This document shows positions 25,094-34,078 of a DNA stretch of 37,940 bases, in pieces. The notes under the pieces are model-generated. The model had not been told where the DNA came from, did not search any database, and saw only the letters and a program-made list of their open reading frames with translations. A program made the position numbers and the translations under genes. Origin of the DNA: Cryobacterium frigoriphilum (GTDB lineage Bacteria > Actinomycetota > Actinomycetes > Actinomycetales > Microbacteriaceae); the NCBI RefSeq assembly GCF_004403305.1, contig NZ_SOHE01000090.1, positions 1-37,940 on the forward strand. The letters are read 5' to 3'. Within the stretch, counting starts at the first letter, position 1, and each line of letters starts with the position of its first letter.

Positions 25094-26706
25094 TGGCCCA
25101 GCAGGTCTTCAACGTCACCCCGCCCGGAAAGCTCACCCGCCGCCAGCGCAAGGACTTGCGCCAGCAGGTCGCCCGGCTCCAACAGGCCCGCGACGGGCAA
25201 GACACCACCGACAGGGATGCCCGCTTTCCCGCAGCCGCCGCCGGGCCGCTCGGCCCAGGCATCTCCACCGGCGAATACTGGAACTGGATGCAGCTGGCCC
25301 AGCCGCCGCACCAGGCCACGAGCCACAACCTCGCCGGCATCTATCCCTTCGTGGCCGATGACGGCCTCGGCCACGAAGGGCCCCTGCTCGGCGTCGATCT
25401 GAACGCCGACGTGCTGTGGCACTTCTCACCGTGGGACCTGTACATGAATACCACCGCGAAAGCAGCCTTGTCCACGAACATCCTCGTCATCGGCGCGTAC
25501 CGTTCCGGTAAGTCCGGCACGATCAAACAGCTGTGCACCCGGTCGCTCGCATTCGGCCACCAAGTCGTGGTCCCCTCGGATTCCAAGGGGGAGTGGGTAA
25601 TCGTGGCCGAAGCCGTCGGCGGCCAGGTCATCGCGATCGGTGGTGAAAACACCACCGCACGGTTGAACCCGCTCGATCGAGGCCCCCGACAGACGGGGGT
25701 GTCCGACGACGTCGACGAGATCATGGTTCGGGACCGCCGCCGGGCTACTCTCACGAGCGTCATCGAAGCCACCATTCAGGGGCAGGCGAAACTGTCCCCG
25801 ATGGAACACACGTCTATCAACTGGGCCCTCGAGCATGCCATCACCGTTACGCATGACCGGCCCACCATCACTCACGTCTGGCAGGCGCTGGTGTCTCCGG
25901 ACCAGAGCGCCGCGGGCTACCGGCCCGAGATGGCTGCCAACGGCGAACGCGCTCGACACGTTCTGGGACGGTTCGTCGCCGGTGATCTGCAGGGCCTGTT
26001 CGACGGGGAGAGCACGGTCGCATTCGACCCGGAGGCTCCCATGGTCGTGGTGGACACATCCGCTCTCTTTGATCGCAGCGAACTCGCCGCGCAGCTCACC
26101 CAGATCTGCACCTCGAGCTGGATCCAGGCTGTCATCTCTGACCGCTCCGCCAAACGCACCCGGTACCTCGTCCGCGAGGAGGGGTGGCGCGATATGGCCA
26201 CCGAACAGGCGCTGCGCACCTACCAGCAGTGGTTGAAGCTGTCCCGGCACTACGGGGTGTCCAACATCGTCATCCTGCACAAGATGAGTGACTTCGATGC
26301 CGTCGGCGAGGAAGGCTCCAAGGAACGCACACTCGCGTATTCCATCGCCGGAGACATGGAAAACAAGTTCATCTTCCGCCAAAACACGCAGGAAGAGCAC
26401 AATCTGACCGCCCGACTCAAGCTCACGCCCGCACACGCGCGGTTGTCGCTCACTCTGCAGTCGGGGGTGTTCCTCGCCTACGTCGGCCGGTTCTCGTACA
26501 TCGTCGACGCCTTCGCCACCTCAACACAGTGGGAACGCGACCTCTTCACAACCGACGAAGCCGTCGAGGCTGGCTCCGCGAGCGATCAGCCGGTCCCCGC
26601 CCTCGTCCCGGATAGCGACGAGCCCCTTTTCGATGAATCGGCGCTGGACAGGCTCTGGCCCACTTGCGACCACCAGTTGGTACAACAGATAGGACACCGC
26701 GAATGA
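25093..26706 (+). CDS. VirB4/TraE-like secretion ATPase
   Basis: The 537-residue ATPase shows a P-loop GAYRSGKSGTIKQL (134-147), then VVPSDSKGEW and PMVVVDTSALF, with YLVREEGWRDMATEQALRTY in the position of the conserved VirB4/TraC RecA-fold helix. It powers assembly and transport through the mating channel. The N-terminal domain of classical VirB4 seems to be supplied by the preceding SCO6880-like protein, whose TAA stop shares its last base with this ATG. The 3' end overlaps the next gene as ATGA. Confidence 0.88.
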   Translation: MAQQVFNVTPPGKLTRRQRKDLRQQVARLQQARDGQDTTDRDARFPAAAAGPLGPGISTGEYWNWMQLAQPPHQATSHNLAGIYPFVADDGLGHEGPLLGVDLNADVLWHFSPWDLYMNTTAKAALSTNILVIGAYRSGKSGTIKQLCTRSLAFGHQVVVPSDSKGEWVIVAEAVGGQVIAIGGENTTARLNPLDRGPRQTGVSDDVDEIMVRDRRRATLTSVIEATIQGQAKLSPMEHTSINWALEHAITVTHDRPTITHVWQALVSPDQSAAGYRPEMAANGERARHVLGRFVAGDLQGLFDGESTVAFDPEAPMVVVDTSALFDRSELAAQLTQICTSSWIQAVISDRSAKRTRYLVREEGWRDMATEQALRTYQQWLKLSRHYGVSNIVILHKMSDFDAVGEEGSKERTLAYSIAGDMENKFIFRQNTQEEHNLTARLKLTPAHARLSLTLQSGVFLAYVGRFSYIVDAFATSTQWERDLFTTDEAVEAGSASDQPVPALVPDSDEPLFDESALDRLWPTCDHQLVQQIGHRE

Positions 26707-28070
26707 GCATCACCACCACCGTTCCTCTTCCCGAGGTGCGCGCCGTCGTCACCGACATGACCGTGGAGCTGAACGTTCTCGGCAACCCCGAAACACTCAC
26801 CGCATCGACCTCTGCCGAGCTGCGCACCAAGATCATGAGCCGCGTAGTGAAGCTCGCCAGCGGCCTCGGCACCGACGTGCGCCTTGAGGTGCACGACCAC
26901 ACCGGTCGGTGGCGTCTCGTGGCGAGCCCCGACGGCCACCTTCGAGAAGACGAACCTCTTCCGCCGGCGGAGGAGGAAACTGCACCGGTCTCCCAGAAGA
27001 TCCAGCCGACCTCCCTTCCGGCGGAGCAGCTGTCCGCCCACCTCTCCGATCCGGCTGCGGCTGCGGCCGTTTCGCCCCTCCACGACGCTCCTACCGCGGA
27101 GGCGAGTGAGACCGCGGAAGACTCGGGGGAGGAGCTGCCGACCCGCAAGGCGGCACGCGCATCCTTCATTATCGATGAGCGACGCGAGCCGGCGGCGACC
27201 AACGGATGGCGTGGGTTGCTCGCCCGCACGACCGGGCTGCAGGTCCCGGCATCCGTTCTGGAACGCGAACGTCGTCGACACGTGCAGGCCGTCAGCCAGC
27301 ATTGGCCCGGGCCGCGCAAGATTTCCGTGGTCAACGGCAAGGGCGGTGTCGGTAAGACGCTCACGACGGCCATGCTCACGGCGGTCTTCGCCCGGCACGG
27401 TGGTGCCGGTGTGCTGGCGTGGGACAACAACGACACCCGTGGAACCCTGGGTTGGCGCACCGAGAAGGGCCCCCACGACGCCACCGTGCAGGATCTCCTC
27501 CCTGACACCGTGAGGTTGCTTTCGCCCTCCGCGCAGATCTCCGATCTGGCACGATTCGTGCACCACCAGACCAGCGACAAGTACGACGTGCTGCGCTCGA
27601 ACCCGGAGCTGCTGGCGACAAAGCAGCGCATCACCCAGGACGACTTCGATGCTCTGCACGAGGTGGCCGCGAAGTATTTTCGTCTGGTGTTCTTCGATTC
27701 CGGCAACGATGAGTCCGCGCCTCGGTGGCTACGGATGATCGACCACACCGACCAGCTCGTCGTGGCCACCACCGCCCTGGGGGAGTCCGCCGAATCCGGT
27801 GCACTCCTGCTGGAGGCGCTGTCGGAGCGCGATGAGCATTCGGCCGCCTTGGCCCGCAATGCCGTTGTGGTCGTGCTGCAATCGGAACACAACAGCACAC
27901 TTGCCGATGCGAAACGGGTCGCCGACGGATTCACCGGGCTGGCCCGAATGGCGGTGACGATCCCGTTCGATCGGGCGCTGCACGGGGGTGCGCTTCGCTA
28001 TGACGCGGTGCGGCCGGCGACGCGCGCTGCGTGGCTTCGCGCCGGTGCGGCCGTCGCCGACGGGCTCTAA
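26703..28070 (+). CDS. ParA/MinD-like ATPase within the transfer operon
   Basis: The 455-residue protein starts at ATG 26703 (ATGA overlap). About 200 residues of N-terminal extension, partly Ala/Glu/Pro-rich and probably disordered, precede a ParA-type domain. That domain has the deviant Walker A motif NGKGGVGKTLTT (211-222) and YFRLVFFDSGNDESAPRW at the switch region. It is distinct from the partition ParA at 7821. Inside conjugation operons such ATPases (compare VirC1) are thought to bring the transfer complex to the secretion channel or to place it at the cell pole. That role is inferred here. Confidence 0.82.
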   Translation: MSITTTVPLPEVRAVVTDMTVELNVLGNPETLTASTSAELRTKIMSRVVKLASGLGTDVRLEVHDHTGRWRLVASPDGHLREDEPLPPAEEETAPVSQKIQPTSLPAEQLSAHLSDPAAAAAVSPLHDAPTAEASETAEDSGEELPTRKAARASFIIDERREPAATNGWRGLLARTTGLQVPASVLERERRRHVQAVSQHWPGPRKISVVNGKGGVGKTLTTAMLTAVFARHGGAGVLAWDNNDTRGTLGWRTEKGPHDATVQDLLPDTVRLLSPSAQISDLARFVHHQTSDKYDVLRSNPELLATKQRITQDDFDALHEVAAKYFRLVFFDSGNDESAPRWLRMIDHTDQLVVATTALGESAESGALLLEALSERDEHSAALARNAVVVVLQSEHNSTLADAKRVADGFTGLARMAVTIPFDRALHGGALRYDAVRPATRAAWLRAGAAVADGL

Positions 28071-28072
28071 AG

Positions 28073-29782
28073 ATGGCCCGCTCTGGTCAGCAGAACCAGC
28101 CGCCGTGGCCGTTGCTCGGCATCATCCTGGCGATGGTCCTCATCGTGCACCTCGCTTTCCTTTGCGCCGGGACCGGGATCGGGGCGCTCCGCCTCGACCA
28201 AACCCTGCAGGCGCTGGTCATGACCACGACCGGGAACGACGACGGCTTCCGCCAGCGCGGGCTGACCCCGCCCGACCTGAAACTGCTCGGCATCTGGGTC
28301 GGAGCCTGGACGGTTCTGATCGGCATAGTTCTCGGCGGTTCTTTCATCCTGTGGGACCGCCGGAAGACCGTTCAGAAGGCCGAGCTCTCGACCAGCGCCG
28401 AGCTGCGCAAGCGCGTCACCGGTCACGGCGTTCCCGCGGTCGCGCCGTTCGCCCACCTCGACGGGAAGCCCGTGACTATCCGCGAAGAAGACACCTCCTG
28501 CACCATCGCCCCACCCCGCGCCGGCAAGAGCGCGTACCTCGCGATCGGGCGCATCGTCGACGCCGCCGGCGCCGTCGTGGCCACCTCGACCAAAGCGGAT
28601 GTCTTCCGGGTCACCGTGAAAAAGCGCACCGAGCTTGGGCGTGTGTTCGTGTTTGACTTCGACGGAATCACCCGCTGGCCGGACAAGGCCCGTTGGGACA
28701 TGGTCGCCGGCTGCGATCGGCCCGACGCCGCCCAGTCCCGGGCCGCCGCGATCGTCAACGCCCGGCCCGCCGGATCCGCTGGGATGAAGGACTCCGCGCA
28801 CTTCGTCGAAGGGGTGAAGATCATCCTCCGGTCGCTCCTGCACGCCGCCGCGCTCATCCCTGGGGGAGACATGCGCGACGTCGTGCGGTGGGCGCAGGAT
28901 TTCAACGATCACGAACCGTCCGCGATTCTCCGCGACCTCTCGCCCAACGGGGCAATCTGGGCTCGCGAACTGGACCAGTGGTGCCGGGAAGACGCCCCCG
29001 AAACCATCGGCAACACCAAAACCACCCTCTCCCGCATCACCGCATCGTTGACGGATGCCCGCGTTCTCGACTTGCTCTGCCCTGCCCAGCCCACCGACGA
29101 CAGCGATACCTCGACGCCGTTTCGCGCCGGAGACTTTGTGCTGTCCACGGACACGGTCTACTGCTTGGTCGACGATTCCCGCGAGTCCTCGACCGCGCCA
29201 ATCATCACCGCGCTGGTGTCCGCGATCATCGAGGAAGCCAAGACCGTGTCCCAGCACACGACAAGCGGCCGCCTGCCCAGGGCAATGACGCTCGTGCTCG
29301 ACGAGGTCGCCAACGTGTCACCGCTGCCGCAGCTGCCAAACCTGATGAGCGACGGCGGCGGCCGCGGCCTGCATACCTGGATCTTCGCTCAGTCGATGTC
29401 CCAGCTCGTCGGCAAATGGGGTCCCGAGGCGGCGACCACGATCTTCGAGTCGGCGGCCGCGAAAATCATCTTCGGCGGCCTTGCTGACGAGTCGTTCCTG
29501 GAGAAGATCTCCCGGCTGATCGGTACACACCTCACCGTGCAGACGAGCACCTCCGTGCAGCGCGGCACCGGTCGGGATACGTCTTCCACGTCTACCAGCG
29601 AACGTGAGGAGCGACGGATGAAGGTGGAAGACATCCGCAAAATACCTGAAGGAAAAGCGCTCCTTCTATATAGGGAGAAGGAAGCCGTCGTGCAGCTCAC
29701 CCCCTGGTGGACCCGCCCGGATGCCGACGAGCTGCGCGAGTCGCAGAGCTGGTCGTTGCACCTCGAGGGGATCACGGCATGA
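28073..29782 (+). CDS. VirD4/TraG-like type IV coupling protein
   Basis: The 569-residue protein starts at ATG 28073, two bases after the preceding stop. Two membrane helices (GIILAMVLIVHLAFLCAG and LGIWVGAWTVLIGIVLGG) anchor a cytoplasmic ATPase. The P-loop is APPRAGKSA (146-154), and Walker B is TLVLDEVANVSPL (406-418) followed by GGGRGLHTWIFAQSMSQL, the hallmark of VirD4/TraG coupling proteins. It links the DNA-relaxase complex to the channel. No relaxase lies nearby in this window. The 3' end overlaps the next gene by ATGA. Confidence 0.93.
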   Translation: MARSGQQNQPPWPLLGIILAMVLIVHLAFLCAGTGIGALRLDQTLQALVMTTTGNDDGFRQRGLTPPDLKLLGIWVGAWTVLIGIVLGGSFILWDRRKTVQKAELSTSAELRKRVTGHGVPAVAPFAHLDGKPVTIREEDTSCTIAPPRAGKSAYLAIGRIVDAAGAVVATSTKADVFRVTVKKRTELGRVFVFDFDGITRWPDKARWDMVAGCDRPDAAQSRAAAIVNARPAGSAGMKDSAHFVEGVKIILRSLLHAAALIPGGDMRDVVRWAQDFNDHEPSAILRDLSPNGAIWARELDQWCREDAPETIGNTKTTLSRITASLTDARVLDLLCPAQPTDDSDTSTPFRAGDFVLSTDTVYCLVDDSRESSTAPIITALVSAIIEEAKTVSQHTTSGRLPRAMTLVLDEVANVSPLPQLPNLMSDGGGRGLHTWIFAQSMSQLVGKWGPEAATTIFESAAAKIIFGGLADESFLEKISRLIGTHLTVQTSTSVQRGTGRDTSSTSTSEREERRMKVEDIRKIPEGKALLLYREKEAVVQLTPWWTRPDADELRESQSWSLHLEGITA

Positions 29783-30291
29783 GCGAGGATGAGCTCGACC
29801 CGATGAGCATCGAGGGTCTCGACGCCCGGCTGGTGAACGTTGAGACGATCTTGCCCGATCTGTTCGACATGTACGAGCTCCGCGCTGCCGGTGGTCCCTA
29901 CTATTGGGCGACGCTGCCTCACGACCAGGCCGTGAAGCTCTGGGAGGAGCTCGGGAAGTTTGTGACCTGGCTCGACGGTCGGTATCTCACCAATCTCTCC
30001 GATCCCAGCTACAGGCTGCCTGCCTGTTGGTATCGACATCCGATCGCCATCGAAGAGCTCACCGGTCTCATGGTCGCGCACCGTGCTGCCTATGACACCC
30101 GGTCGGCCAAGGCATCTTCAGCCCTGGTCGACTGGCACCAGCGCGCTCTCTGGCCCACCCTCGACTCCCTCAAACTCCGCGCCGGCCTTGCCGGCTGCCG
30201 CGACCGCGACGACCACCGCGAGCCCCACGCCGGCCCGGTGCCGTTCATCGTGACCAACGAGTACCGGCAATACGTCAATATGAACGTCTAA
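29779..30291 (+). CDS. DUF4913-like protein, last gene of the transfer operon
   Basis: The 170-residue product starts at ATG 29779, overlapping the coupling-protein stop; the frame upstream is a shadow. The region WLDGRYLTNLSDPSYRLPAC, WYRHPIAIEELTGLMVAHRA and SSALVDWHQRALWPTLDSLK follows the W-H-P...W...W.R...P pattern of the DUF4913 family, common in actinobacterial mobile elements. No catalytic motif or membrane helix is seen. Its place suggests a link to coupling-protein function, but the role is unknown. Transcription may end at a weak 6-bp inverted repeat at 30291-30323. Confidence 0.72.
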   Translation: MSEDELDPMSIEGLDARLVNVETILPDLFDMYELRAAGGPYYWATLPHDQAVKLWEELGKFVTWLDGRYLTNLSDPSYRLPACWYRHPIAIEELTGLMVAHRAAYDTRSAKASSALVDWHQRALWPTLDSLKLRAGLAGCRDRDDHREPHAGPVPFIVTNEYRQYVNMNV

Positions 30292-30339
30292 CGGGCTGGT
30301 GTCACGCCTTTGCCTTGGCCCGTCGGACAACGCTTCGAG

Positions 30340-31386
30340 CTAGTCGTCCTGTTCCAACGTTCCTCCATACCAGCCGAGGGCAGACGTCAGCTCGTCGGCG
30401 TCTGGGAGCGCATTCTTCTCCGCAGGGGGCAAGGAATCATATGTATACGTGGACACGGCCATGGGAGAGCCCGAGCGCCCGAGTGCGTACCGGACTGTGT
30501 GATCGTTTCGATCGCCGCAGATAAGTATGCCGACGGTAGGCGCGTGAGCGTCTCTACGGAGCCGGTCGTCCACGAGCGAGACGTAGAAACCAAGTTTGCC
30601 AGCATGCTCCGGTTGGAACTTCCCCGTTTTAAGTTCGACGACGACGTACCGCAGTTGCTCAATATGAAAGAACAACAGATCGAGATAAAAGTCATCGCCG
30701 GCCACGTCGAAATGTACCTGGCGGCCCACGAAAGCGAACCCAGTCCCCAGCTCACGGAGAGTGTCCACGATCCGGTCCATCAGTGCTTGTTCCAAGTCGT
30801 GTTCGGCCGCGTCTTCGGTCAAATTCAAAAAGTCGAAGACGTAAGGGTCTTTGGCGATCTGCCTGGCCAGATCAGAATCGGCGGGCGCCAACTCGGCGCT
30901 GAAGTTTGATGGCGCAGCGCCCGTTCTCTCCAGCGTGCGGTTCTTGATCTGATTCAGCAGCACGTTGCGAGACCAACCATTCTTCACAGAAACTGTGGCA
31001 TACCACTCACGTGTGTCTTGATCCTCCAACTTGTCCAGGAGCAGACGAATGTGCCCCCACGGCAAATGTCCCACAGCTTGCGGGACATTTGCGTGGGCAG
31101 GCCACGCCGCAGCAAGCGCCCTCATATATTGCAGATTGCTGCGCGACAACCCGGTCATCTGGGGAAACTCGACACGCAAATCCCCGGCCAAACGGTCGAT
31201 CACGCCAGCGCCCCAACCTTGCTGCTCCTGCTCAGTGACGATGGCCCGGCCCAGGGACCAATACAGCTCGATGAGTTGGGTATTGATCGTTCGTTGCGCA
31301 TGTCCTTGAGCGTCTCGGACCCTTCGTTTCAGGCCGCCAAGAAACGCAGCGTATCCGTCAGGAAGAACAATCTCAGCACGAGCCAT
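30340..31386 (-). CDS. DUF1016 (YhcG-like) PD-(D/E)xK nuclease
   Basis: The 348-residue protein has an N-terminal helical DUF1016 domain (TINTQLIELYWSLGRAIVTE, FPQMTGLSRSNLQYMRALAA, LPWGHIRLLLDKL) and a C-terminal nuclease core. The active-site set is LDLLFFH (Asp236), then VVVELKTGKF (Glu251-x-Lys253). Proteins of this family often travel with restriction-modification genes and are presumed DNA nucleases. Here it lies alone on the minus strand, 64 bp after an antitoxin-like gene. Start ATG 31386 matches the family N-terminus. Confidence 0.9.
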   Translation of the reverse strand: MARAEIVLPDGYAAFLGGLKRRVRDAQGHAQRTINTQLIELYWSLGRAIVTEQEQQGWGAGVIDRLAGDLRVEFPQMTGLSRSNLQYMRALAAAWPAHANVPQAVGHLPWGHIRLLLDKLEDQDTREWYATVSVKNGWSRNVLLNQIKNRTLERTGAAPSNFSAELAPADSDLARQIAKDPYVFDFLNLTEDAAEHDLEQALMDRIVDTLRELGTGFAFVGRQVHFDVAGDDFYLDLLFFHIEQLRYVVVELKTGKFQPEHAGKLGFYVSLVDDRLRRDAHAPTVGILICGDRNDHTVRYALGRSGSPMAVSTYTYDSLPPAEKNALPDADELTSALGWYGGTLEQDD

Positions 31387-31450
31387 GCCCTCATTGTCTC
31401 CCGACCGAGATCACAGAACGGTCACCTGGCTTCCGGCCAAAAGCGAGTCG

Positions 31451-31777
31451 TTAGCGTGCGCCGACGTAAGCCCGAGCCGCCGCCATCACATCTTTGGACC
31501 GCCCAGCCGAGAGCGCCTCGGCCGGTGAAGCATCATCAAGCTGTGGGTTCATGCCCATGAACCAAGCGCGAGCGACTTCGGGCGACTCAACCGAGACGAG
31601 CATTTCCAACACCTGGAAGGTATCTCGCAGCAGGTGCGCGCTCGCATACGGCGGCCGAACAGTCCCGCTTGCCCAACGGGCGAGCGTGCGGGCATCCTTG
31701 CCCACAATTACCCCCAGAAGCACCTGTCCAAAAGCTCCCTGCAAAGCCGAAGCGACGGCAGCAACATCCAACCCCAC
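31451..31777 (-). CDS. DUF2384 (Xre/MbcA/ParS-like) antitoxin-type protein
   Basis: The 108-residue protein starts at GTG 31777; an in-frame stop two codons upstream rules out a longer form, and no ribosome site is visible. A small HTH-like part (GKDARTLARWASG) is followed by RDTFQVLEMLV and the C-terminal ARAWFMGMNPQLDDASPAEA with a helical end, the DUF2384 toxin-binding pattern. The usual partner is a RES-domain toxin gene, which is absent here. The next gene on the same strand is instead a DUF1016 nuclease. It may be an orphan antitoxin or a regulator of that nuclease. Confidence 0.75.
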   Translation of the reverse strand: MGLDVAAVASALQGAFGQVLLGVIVGKDARTLARWASGTVRPPYASAHLLRDTFQVLEMLVSVESPEVARAWFMGMNPQLDDASPAEALSAGRSKDVMAAARAYVGAR

Positions 31778-31899
31778 GGATCAAGCATGAGCAGCATCGG
31801 CGGCGACGCGAGATCCAAACCCACCTGCCGCATCAATCATGATCCACCCCCGTAAAAATGCCTCTTCGAGGCATTCAACCTATCACCGCGCTTAGCGAT

Positions 31900-31949
31900 A
31901 TGACAGGTAATATGCCGGGTGATATGCCGATTATGACAAGTAATAATGC
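31900..31949. repeat. ATGACARGTAAT direct repeats upstream of the GntR gene
   Basis: ATGACAGGTAAT begins at 31900 and ATGACAAGTAAT at 31933, 33 bp apart, close to three helical turns. Related GATATGCCG words lie between them. The AT-rich stretch 31778-32072 holds no supported gene. These are probable regulator-binding sites, most simply for the GntR protein encoded next. Confidence 0.45.
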
Positions 31950-32072
31950 ATCTAATGCAGAATTGGTCGGATAAAGCATTCTCATACGACGACTGCTGCT
32001 CAGTCAGGGAATCTGGCCTCATGCACGCAAGGGATAATTGCATTTGGGCGCACATATTTCCCGAGGAGAAGC

Positions 32073-32831
32073 GTGACTCACATGTCAACTGCGGCTGGAA
32101 CAGACCGGGCACGACTGGCCAGAGTTCCTGGACAACCACTCTGGCGGGGCGTCCATGACGACATTCTCGACCGTATAGCCTCGGGCGAATTCGCGGACAC
32201 GTTTCCCGGTGAAATTCAACTGACCGCGGAATATCAGGTGAGCCGCAGTACCGTTCGACTTGCGCTGAACCCTCTGCGTCGAGAGGGGCTGGTGTCATCG
32301 AATCGGGGTAAACGCCCGGTGGTGCACCTCAACCATGGCGAAGAACATCGCTTTGGGCCGGTGTATAGCTTGTTTGCGGCAGTTGAGGCTTCTGGGATGA
32401 GGCAGCGCAGTGAGTTGATCCGATGCGAGATCCGCGTCGACGCGCGGATTGCTGACCGGCTCGACCTACCCGGCGACGCATCATTGGTCAATATTGAGCG
32501 CCGTCGTTTCGCTGACGACGACATCATTGCGGTTGACAGCGCCTGGCTGCCTGCCGATCGCGCGGCAGGCCTTCTCAACGTCGATTTCAGCAACACTGCT
32601 CTATACCAGGAGCTGACGCTCCGGTGTGGGATCACGCTGGACGGCGGACAGGAAACACTGACAGCGATTGCCGTCAACGCCGAACAGGCGCGAGTTCTTG
32701 AATGCCCGGTCGGCGCTGCCGCTTTCTTCATTGAACGGTGTGGTCGCGCTGCGGGGCGTCCGGTGGAATGGCGTGAGACTGTCGTCCGTGGCGACCGTTT
32801 CGCGGTTACAACATCATTCGCACCACGTTGA
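32073..32831 (+). CDS. GntR/HutC-family regulator with UTRA domain
   Basis: GTG 32073 with GAGGAG five bases upstream opens a 252-residue protein; ATG 32082 is an alternative. The N-terminal winged helix (LWRGVHDDILDRIASGEFAD, LTAEYQVSRSTVRLALNPLR, REGLVSSNRGKRPVV) is followed by a UTRA ligand-binding domain with SLVNIERRRFADDDIIAVDS and a final GDRFAVTTSFAPR. The UTRA ligand is usually a small sugar or carboxylate, but nothing nearby shows which. It is convergent with the thiol-redox operon and may bind the direct repeats upstream of its own gene. Confidence 0.9.
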   Translation: MTHMSTAAGTDRARLARVPGQPLWRGVHDDILDRIASGEFADTFPGEIQLTAEYQVSRSTVRLALNPLRREGLVSSNRGKRPVVHLNHGEEHRFGPVYSLFAAVEASGMRQRSELIRCEIRVDARIADRLDLPGDASLVNIERRRFADDDIIAVDSAWLPADRAAGLLNVDFSNTALYQELTLRCGITLDGGQETLTAIAVNAEQARVLECPVGAAAFFIERCGRAAGRPVEWRETVVRGDRFAVTTSFAPR

Positions 32832-32842
32832 TGTTGTAGTCG

Positions 32843-34078
32843 TTAACGGTTCTCAGCCTTGAGGCCATTGAACTGAGGGCTTGCCAGGACATACTCGTAG
32901 GGGTCCCCGGCGGGAAAGAGCCCGGTTCCGTTAGGGAGAACAGCCACCGGAATTCGTTCCTGACTGCGCTGCTGCATGTGTCCGTCGGACCAGGTGATCG
33001 TAACGTTTCCCATCCCGCCACGAAGGTAGATCACTTTGTCAGAGGCAGATACCGGGGTCATGTCGCTCTCCAGAACATGCTCCCACAGCGTTCCGGTGTC
33101 CGGATCAATCGCGGTGAGTATCGTGGCCCCATCCGTTGGACGAAATGAGGACACGGCGAGGTTCCCTGATGACTCGTCAATGATTGACGGTCCAGTCACG
33201 TGCCCGGAAATCTCTGCGAGCATAGCTCCCGTTTTGACGTTATGTGCGCTCACAACAGAGTCACCTGCGCTATCGACCCAGTTGAGAAAGACGATATTTT
33301 CCTGCGATACGTCGTCAGCAACCGAGACCGCTGAGGAAGATTCGACGTCCGTGGGGCGTGAGAGTGTGTTCGCGTCCCAGCGTATTTCTCCGGTGGTGGT
33401 GTCGACAGCCGTGAGTAAGCCTGCCGTCTCGATGAGGCCGGTGCCATTGCTTTCGTACTCGATCGTTGACGCTCCCGTCGCGTCTTCGTCAACACTGACA
33501 GTACCGTCGTGCGCGCTGAGCATGACCGCGGGCGAGACGTCGTCGGAGACGATCCCTTTGGGCGTGTCCGCGAAGATCAACCCTGAACCTCGAGCCGGTC
33601 CCGGAACATCGACTGGTCCCCAGGCAATCGCGCCGGAATCGGACTCGAATGCCGTGGCGACGGTGCGCGTGGCAAGCTTTCCCGCCTCTGCCGTGGCATC
33701 CGAGTCGAGAATCACGATGAGCTCTCGATCACCGTCGCGAGTCAGTACAAACCCCACGCAGGACGGGTTCGTTTCGATCTGCCACCGGATGCCTGCCTCC
33801 GAGAGACCGATGAAGTTCAAACCTTCAACCTCGCTATTCGGAAATAGCGTCGACACAAAAACGGTATCGCTCACGGCGGGTTGGCTGTCGAATTGCACGA
33901 TACCTGCGGCCAGATAATCACCAGGCAACGCGGCCATAGCGGAAGCTGCAGTGAAATCAACCAAATCTACGACGTCGGAGACACGATGAGCGCCGAGCTG
34001 CGACGAAGGTCCGGAACACGCGGCCAGCAACACAACGCTAACGAGCGTGGCGGCTGCAGCTCCGGCAGCGCGTCTCAT
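32843..34078 (-). CDS. Secreted lipoprotein with PQQ-like beta-propeller features
   Basis: The real start is ATG 34078, in an ATGA overlap with the CcdA-like gene; the frame runs further up but as a shadow. A lipoprotein signal ends in LLAAC (lipobox), giving a membrane-anchored protein of 411 residues. Repeats such as LLTAVDTTTGEIRWDAN and ILTAIDPDTGTLWEHVLES follow the A.D..TG...W pattern of PQQ-like propeller blades. It is the third gene of a DsbA-CcdA operon and could be a scaffold or substrate of that redox pathway. No cofactor residues can be assigned. Confidence 0.72.
   Translation of the reverse strand: MRRAAGAAAATLVSVVLLAACSGPSSQLGAHRVSDVVDLVDFTAASAMAALPGDYLAAGIVQFDSQPAVSDTVFVSTLFPNSEVEGLNFIGLSEAGIRWQIETNPSCVGFVLTRDGDRELIVILDSDATAEAGKLATRTVATAFESDSGAIAWGPVDVPGPARGSGLIFADTPKGIVSDDVSPAVMLSAHDGTVSVDEDATGASTIEYESNGTGLIETAGLLTAVDTTTGEIRWDANTLSRPTDVESSSAVSVADDVSQENIVFLNWVDSAGDSVVSAHNVKTGAMLAEISGHVTGPSIIDESSGNLAVSSFRPTDGATILTAIDPDTGTLWEHVLESDMTPVSASDKVIYLRGGMGNVTITWSDGHMQQRSQERIPVAVLPNGTGLFPAGDPYEYVLASPQFNGLKAENR

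Noticed and set aside
30291..30323. A terminator after the DUF4913 gene
   Set aside because: Only a 6-bp inverted repeat with a 21-nt loop and no T-tract; too weak to list as a feature.
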